Source: Clostridia bacterium
Lineage (GTDB): Bacteria > Bacillota > Clostridia > Oscillospirales > CAG-272
Reading direction: 5' to 3'
NCBI GenBank assembly: GCA_017629395.1
Contig: JAGBXH010000322.1
Coordinates: 1-9,521, forward strand
Length of the DNA stretch: 9,521 nucleotides
Part shown: positions 6,708 through 9,521 of the stretch, in pieces
How the letters are laid out: the number at the start of each line of letters is the position of its first letter
Position numbering within the stretch: position 1 is the stretch's first letter
Notes under the pieces: generated by a model
What the model was told of the DNA's origin: nothing
The model's database searches: none
What the model saw: the letters and a program-made list of their open reading frames with translations, nothing else
Translations under genes and position numbers: made by a program

Positions 6708-7739
6708 TCATTCAAACAGCGCAGGGCATTCTTGGTGCGCCTTGTAGGCGCGCACGTACTCGCAAAGCCAACGGTAGTAAAGATCACCGTGACCGCCCTG
6801 CATGGGCTCGATGTCGCGGCTGTATTCTTGGTTGAAGTTATCGGTAAAGACGTACTTGCCGTCCACGCAGAACAGCTGGGCGCACCATTCGTTCCACCAG
6901 GTCAGGGTGACGATCTTGGGGCGGGTGTCAAAGGCGGTCTGCCATTGGGAGTGCCAGAATCTGCCGCCCTGCCTGCCGTGCGCGGTGTCGGTCAGGGACA
7001 TGTAGGTGGATTGCATGGCAACGGACACGCCCACGTGCTCCGGTGTGCCGTCCGCGGCATAGCACACCGTGGCGCGGTTATCGGGCTCCAGATAGCTCCA
7101 TTGTCCCGCTTTGACCTTGCCCTGCAAGCCGTACATGGCGCGGGTGGTGAACCTTTCGGTTTCGCTCCCCTTGTATCTCCAATGCAGGATAAAGGGCTTG
7201 CCGTCGCGGTATACAAAGCAGTCCTTCCATTTATCCACGCCGTAAAATCTGTCGTAGAAAACGTCAAAGGCGTCAAGGGTATTGGGCCACATGACCACGT
7301 AAGGCGTTTTGAGCCCCTCGGCGCGCATCTCGGTCATGGTGTCAAGCAACGCCTCGGTGGAGTATTGCACGTGGCTGTTCCAGAATTCGGTGTGTCTGAC
7401 CGAGCCGCCGTCTACAAAGGTAAAGTCTGCAATGATAAAATCAATGCCCGCATCCTGCAAAAGCGTCAGGTTGCGACGAATGGCAGATTTGTCGGTCGAG
7501 CGGTAGTAGCCCTGCGCCGGCTTGCCCCAGTAGTGAAATCTGCCGATCTCGTTGTGCTGATCTCCGTCCCTGCCAAAGCCGTATTGCTCGCTCCAGCCGT
7601 ACCTCTCGGTCAACTCGGTGACGTTGGGCACGTAGCCGATCGGGGAGCTGCCGCTGCCGTGCACGGCGTTAAACCACATGGTATAGCAAATGCCCACAAG
7701 GTCGGTGCGATTTGTAATATCCAGCCCGTACGTTTTCAT
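6708..7739 (-). CDS. GH71/GH99-like putative glycoside hydrolase
   Basis: 343 residues, no signal peptide. The opening VGICYTMWFNAVHG, then GYYRSTDKSAIRRNLTLLQ (~77-95) and DAGIDFIIADFT (~96-107), match the strand-helix-strand start of GH71/GH99-like TIM barrels; further barrel strands are TPYVVMWPN, KPFILHW and VTLTWWNEW (E284 a candidate catalytic acid). The end has NFNQEYSRDIEPMQGGHGD, a stretch I associate with uncharacterised gut-bacterial members of this group. GH99 enzymes are endo-alpha-mannan/mannoside hydrolases and GH71 are alpha-1,3-glucanases, so the substrate cannot be named. Start: ATG at 7739 has AAGGAG at 7747-7752, 7 bp upstream. In-frame ATGs at 7769 and 7874 are rejected because the first precedes this ribosome site and overlaps the -10 box, and the second lies upstream of the promoter. 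It is first in the operon. Confidence 0.75.
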   Translation of the reverse strand: MKTYGLDITNRTDLVGICYTMWFNAVHGSGSSPIGYVPNVTELTERYGWSEQYGFGRDGDQHNEIGRFHYWGKPAQGYYRSTDKSAIRRNLTLLQDAGIDFIIADFTFVDGGSVRHTEFWNSHVQYSTEALLDTMTEMRAEGLKTPYVVMWPNTLDAFDVFYDRFYGVDKWKDCFVYRDGKPFILHWRYKGSETERFTTRAMYGLQGKVKAGQWSYLEPDNRATVCYAADGTPEHVGVSVAMQSTYMSLTDTAHGRQGGRFWHSQWQTAFDTRPKIVTLTWWNEWCAQLFCVDGKYVFTDNFNQEYSRDIEPMQGGHGDLYYRWLCEYVRAYKAHQECPALFE

Positions 7740-7767
7740 ATGATTGCTCCTTTTTTGTCTTTCTTTC

Positions 7768-7796
7768 ATTATATCACATTCCCCGTGACTTTGCAA
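7768..7796 (-). promoter_or_regulatory. Sigma-A type promoter of the five-gene glycosidase operon
   Basis: On the minus strand, TTGCAA (7796-7791) is the -35 box and TATAAT (7773-7768) a perfect -10 box, with a 17-bp spacer. Transcription should begin near 7761, giving a leader of about 20 bases before the GH71/GH99-like ATG at 7739. The short leader leaves no room for a riboswitch. The -35 box coincides with one of the TGCA boxes, so a protein bound there would compete with RNA polymerase. Confidence 0.85.
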
Positions 7797-7894
7797 GTGC
7801 GAGTTTGCACCTTTGTATGCATTGCCGCTGCCGCTTGATGCAAAAAGGGCACAAATGCAATTTTCTTTGCACAAAATTGCAAAAACTATTGCAA
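7790..7894. promoter_or_regulatory. Divergent control region with eight TGCA-centred boxes
   Basis: TGCA occurs at 7792, 7806, 7818, 7839, 7856, 7868, 7878 and 7890, against about 0.4 expected by chance in this length with even base use. Several steps are 10-12 bp, close to a helical turn. TTTGCA is repeated directly at 7790 and 7804, and TTTGCA-N6-TGCAAA forms a perfect dyad at 7866-7883. Both divergent -35 boxes (TTGCAA) are part of the set. This is the kind of array bound by LacI- or AraC-type sugar regulators, but no regulator gene is present here, so its protein is unknown. No other gene is seen in the 7740-7954 interval. Confidence 0.55.
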
Positions 7895-7917
7895 TCTATG
7901 GCAGAGTGTGCTACAAT
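7889..7917 (+). promoter_or_regulatory. Sigma-A type promoter of the M3 peptidase lipoprotein gene
   Basis: TTGCAA (7889-7894) and TACAAT (7912-7917) are separated by 17 bp. Transcription should start near 7924, leaving a leader of about 30 bases. The ribosome site AAGGAG at 7942-7947 is 7 bp before the ATG at 7955. The -35 hexamer is the same self-complementary TTGCAA used by the divergent promoter. Confidence 0.8.
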
Positions 7918-7954
7918 AATTACATTGTTTATAGTTTAACAAAGGAGAAGGACT

Positions 7955-9521
7955 ATGAAAAGAACAATGACGTTACTGCTCGCCTTTGTAATGCTGTTTG
8001 CATTCGCAAGCTGCAATACGCAGGGGCAGGTAGAAGAGGAAACCACCGAGCACGTGCATGAATTCGTGCTTTCTGAAACCGAGTCCGTCAAGGTTGGCTG
8101 TGAAGCTGACGGCAAGGAGGTCAAGGTTTGCTCCTGCGGTGAGAAGCAGGAGACTGTCATTCCCGCAATCGGACATGATATGAAGGTAGCAATGGAGTCC
8201 AAGCCTACCTGTACCGCTACCGGTTCTATTGACTATAAGTGCGCAAACTGCGGCAAGATGCAGTATAACAATATCGAGGCGCTGGGGCACAATATGGAAG
8301 AAACGCCCTCTGAGCCTTCCCGCGTCAAGCGCTGCCTGAATGAGGGATGCACCGAATGCCAATGGGGCGAGTACGAAAGCAAGTACCAAGAGCAGCTGAC
8401 CTTCCATTTCACCAAGGAGGATGAGGCTGCGCTGGATGCCAAGTATGACGAGGTCAAGGCAATGCTGGATGCAGCTGCCAAGTACGATCCCGCTCTGCAC
8501 GCTTACGCAGAGACCGGTGAGCTTGCTGACGCGTTTGCAGCGATCGACGCCGTGCATACCGAGCTTTACGATATGGTCATGAACGCAATGTCGCAAAAGC
8601 AGCTCGCGGAGATCGCATACTACTGCGATATGAAGAATACCGAGCTGGAAGAGACCCATAAGTACATGATGGACTACCAGACTGCGGTCATTGCAAAGTT
8701 CTATACGCTGTCCCGTCCCTTCTATGATTCCTGCTACCGTGATTTCTACTATTACGGTATGACCGAGGAGGAGATCAACGCATTCCTGTTTGACTCCGAC
8801 GCGATCTCCAACCCCGAATACACCGCGCTCAAGGAAAGAAACAACGCCATTGAGGCAGAATTCCTGGCACTCTCCGCTGACGAACAGAGAAATAAGCTGC
8901 CCGTGCTGTACGAGGAGTTTGCGGATAACAACAACAAGATGGCGCAGCTGATGGGCTATGAGAACTATCTGGACTATGCATACGAGAACGTGTACGGCAG
9001 AGACTATACCTATGAGGACGTCGCACAGCTTTCCGACTACGTCAAGACCTACATCTCGCCCGTATTTGCAAGCGTTTACAAGACCTGGGATACGCTGTCC
9101 GGCTATACGCAGGATGATCTGGATAAGTACTACGGTCAGGTACAGAAGCCCTTCTTTAAGGTACTGGAGGGTAACACGCTGGTCAACGATTATATCGACT
9201 TGCTGGCTTTTTCCTCCAATCCCGACAAGACCATCTCCTTCTCGGATGAGTTCAATAAGCTCATGAGCGAGGGTAATATGTTCAGAGGCGAGTACGAGGG
9301 CGCGTTCGTCACCACCATCTATTCCGAAAAGCTTCCCATTGCATATTTCGGCAAGGGCTACGATAACTGCTTTACCGTTGTGCACGAGTTCGGTCACTAC
9401 ATGAACGAGGTGTATAGCGCAGGCATTTTTGACGAGGCGGATTATTCTCAGTCCTACGACCTTCTGGAGATGCACTCTCAGGGCAATGAGCTGCTCTATC
9501 TGTGCTATCTGGAGGAGCATG
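7955..9521 (+). CDS. M3-family (oligoendopeptidase F-like) zinc metallopeptidase lipoprotein with N-terminal Cys-rich repeats (3' end outside window)
   Basis: 522 residues are visible; the gene runs off the window. Residues 1-20 are a lipoprotein signal peptide ending FASC (Cys20), so the enzyme should be anchored outside the cell. Residues ~33-140 hold two or three cysteine-rich repeats of 38-39 residues (H35 to GH74, GH74 to GH112, then a degenerate third), with C59-S-C61-G and C96-A-N-C99-G pairs. From ~145 on is a helical M3 fold. The active site is HEFGH at 477-481, with E478 the general base and E505 (in LLEMHSQGNE) the likely third zinc ligand 24 residues later; GAF and LPI just before it fit the family's substrate-strand region. 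M3 enzymes cut short to medium peptides, so a role in trimming external peptides is likely. About 80-150 residues at the C-terminus are probably missing. Transcribed divergently from the glycosidase operon. Confidence 0.88.
   Translation, partial: MKRTMTLLLAFVMLFAFASCNTQGQVEEETTEHVHEFVLSETESVKVGCEADGKEVKVCSCGEKQETVIPAIGHDMKVAMESKPTCTATGSIDYKCANCGKMQYNNIEALGHNMEETPSEPSRVKRCLNEGCTECQWGEYESKYQEQLTFHFTKEDEAALDAKYDEVKAMLDAAAKYDPALHAYAETGELADAFAAIDAVHTELYDMVMNAMSQKQLAEIAYYCDMKNTELEETHKYMMDYQTAVIAKFYTLSRPFYDSCYRDFYYYGMTEEEINAFLFDSDAISNPEYTALKERNNAIEAEFLALSADEQRNKLPVLYEEFADNNNKMAQLMGYENYLDYAYENVYGRDYTYEDVAQLSDYVKTYISPVFASVYKTWDTLSGYTQDDLDKYYGQVQKPFFKVLEGNTLVNDYIDLLAFSSNPDKTISFSDEFNKLMSEGNMFRGEYEGAFVTTIYSEKLPIAYFGKGYDNCFTVVHEFGHYMNEVYSAGIFDEADYSQSYDLLEMHSQGNELLYLCYLEEH

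Noticed and set aside
6252..7838. Open frame of 528 codons on the plus strand opposite the GH36 and GH71/GH99-like genes
   Set aside because: It spans three well-supported minus-strand genes and their junctions, has no recognisable domain, and is best explained as an antisense shadow.
7740..7874. N-terminal extension of the GH71/GH99-like protein to ATG at 7874
   Set aside because: The extension would run through the promoter boxes and the ribosome site, and its residues are not like a signal peptide or a family N-terminus.
7790..7894. Possible CRISPR or riboswitch because of the repeated TGCA boxes
   Set aside because: The repeats are only 4-6 bases with irregular spacing, and most lie upstream of both transcription starts, so they fit protein-binding sites better.
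7973..9520. Open frame of 515 codons on the minus strand opposite the M3 peptidase gene
   Set aside because: It lies wholly antisense to a gene with a lipobox, HEFGH motif, ribosome site and promoter. The predicted protein is a low-information Val/Ile/Leu-rich string with no motif; such long shadows arise from the codon bias of the real gene.

Overview
The window reads as a carbohydrate- and peptide-processing region of a Gram-positive, Clostridia-like gut bacterium (Bacillota). Three things suggest this: consensus sigma-A type promoters with strong AAGGAG ribosome binding sites, short Bacillota-style lipoprotein signal peptides followed by Thr/Glu-rich linkers, and cysteine/GH-type surface repeats familiar from Clostridia. 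The assignment is inferred from style; no marker gene or RNA gene is present.

Layout. (i) 1-2156, plus strand: the tail of a protein ending in a concanavalin/LamG-like fold, then a complete 626-residue lipoprotein that joins a ComEC-type metallo-beta-lactamase-fold domain to a C-terminal LamG-like domain, closed by a strong hairpin terminator. (ii) 2161-2211: a compact palindromic intergenic element between convergent genes. (iii) 7739 down to 2234, minus strand: a tight five-gene operon. In transcription order it holds a GH71/GH99-like putative glycosidase, a 50-residue single-pass membrane protein, a GH36 alpha-galactosidase, a URO-D/MtaA-like protein with a putative zinc site, and a calcineurin-like metallophosphoesterase. 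Gaps are 4-bp overlap to 16 bp, and the ribosome binding sites lie on or beside the preceding stop codons. (iv) 7740-7954: a divergent promoter region with two near-consensus promoters (both TTGCAA, 17-bp spacer) and eight TGCA-centred boxes. (v) 7955 to the window end, plus strand: an M3-family zinc metallopeptidase lipoprotein with N-terminal cysteine-rich repeats, cut off by the window edge.

How the genes may work together. The minus-strand operon looks like a cytoplasmic glycan-processing unit: none of its enzymes has a signal peptide, so imported oligosaccharides are the likely substrates. The URO-D-like and phosphoesterase members are not standard parts of alpha-galactoside use and are the least explained elements. 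No transporter or transcription factor is visible, so the locus probably extends beyond the window or depends on distant genes. The two lipoproteins on the flanks should be anchored outside the cell and may handle extracellular polymers or peptides. I see no defence system, CRISPR array, mobile element, tRNA or rRNA.
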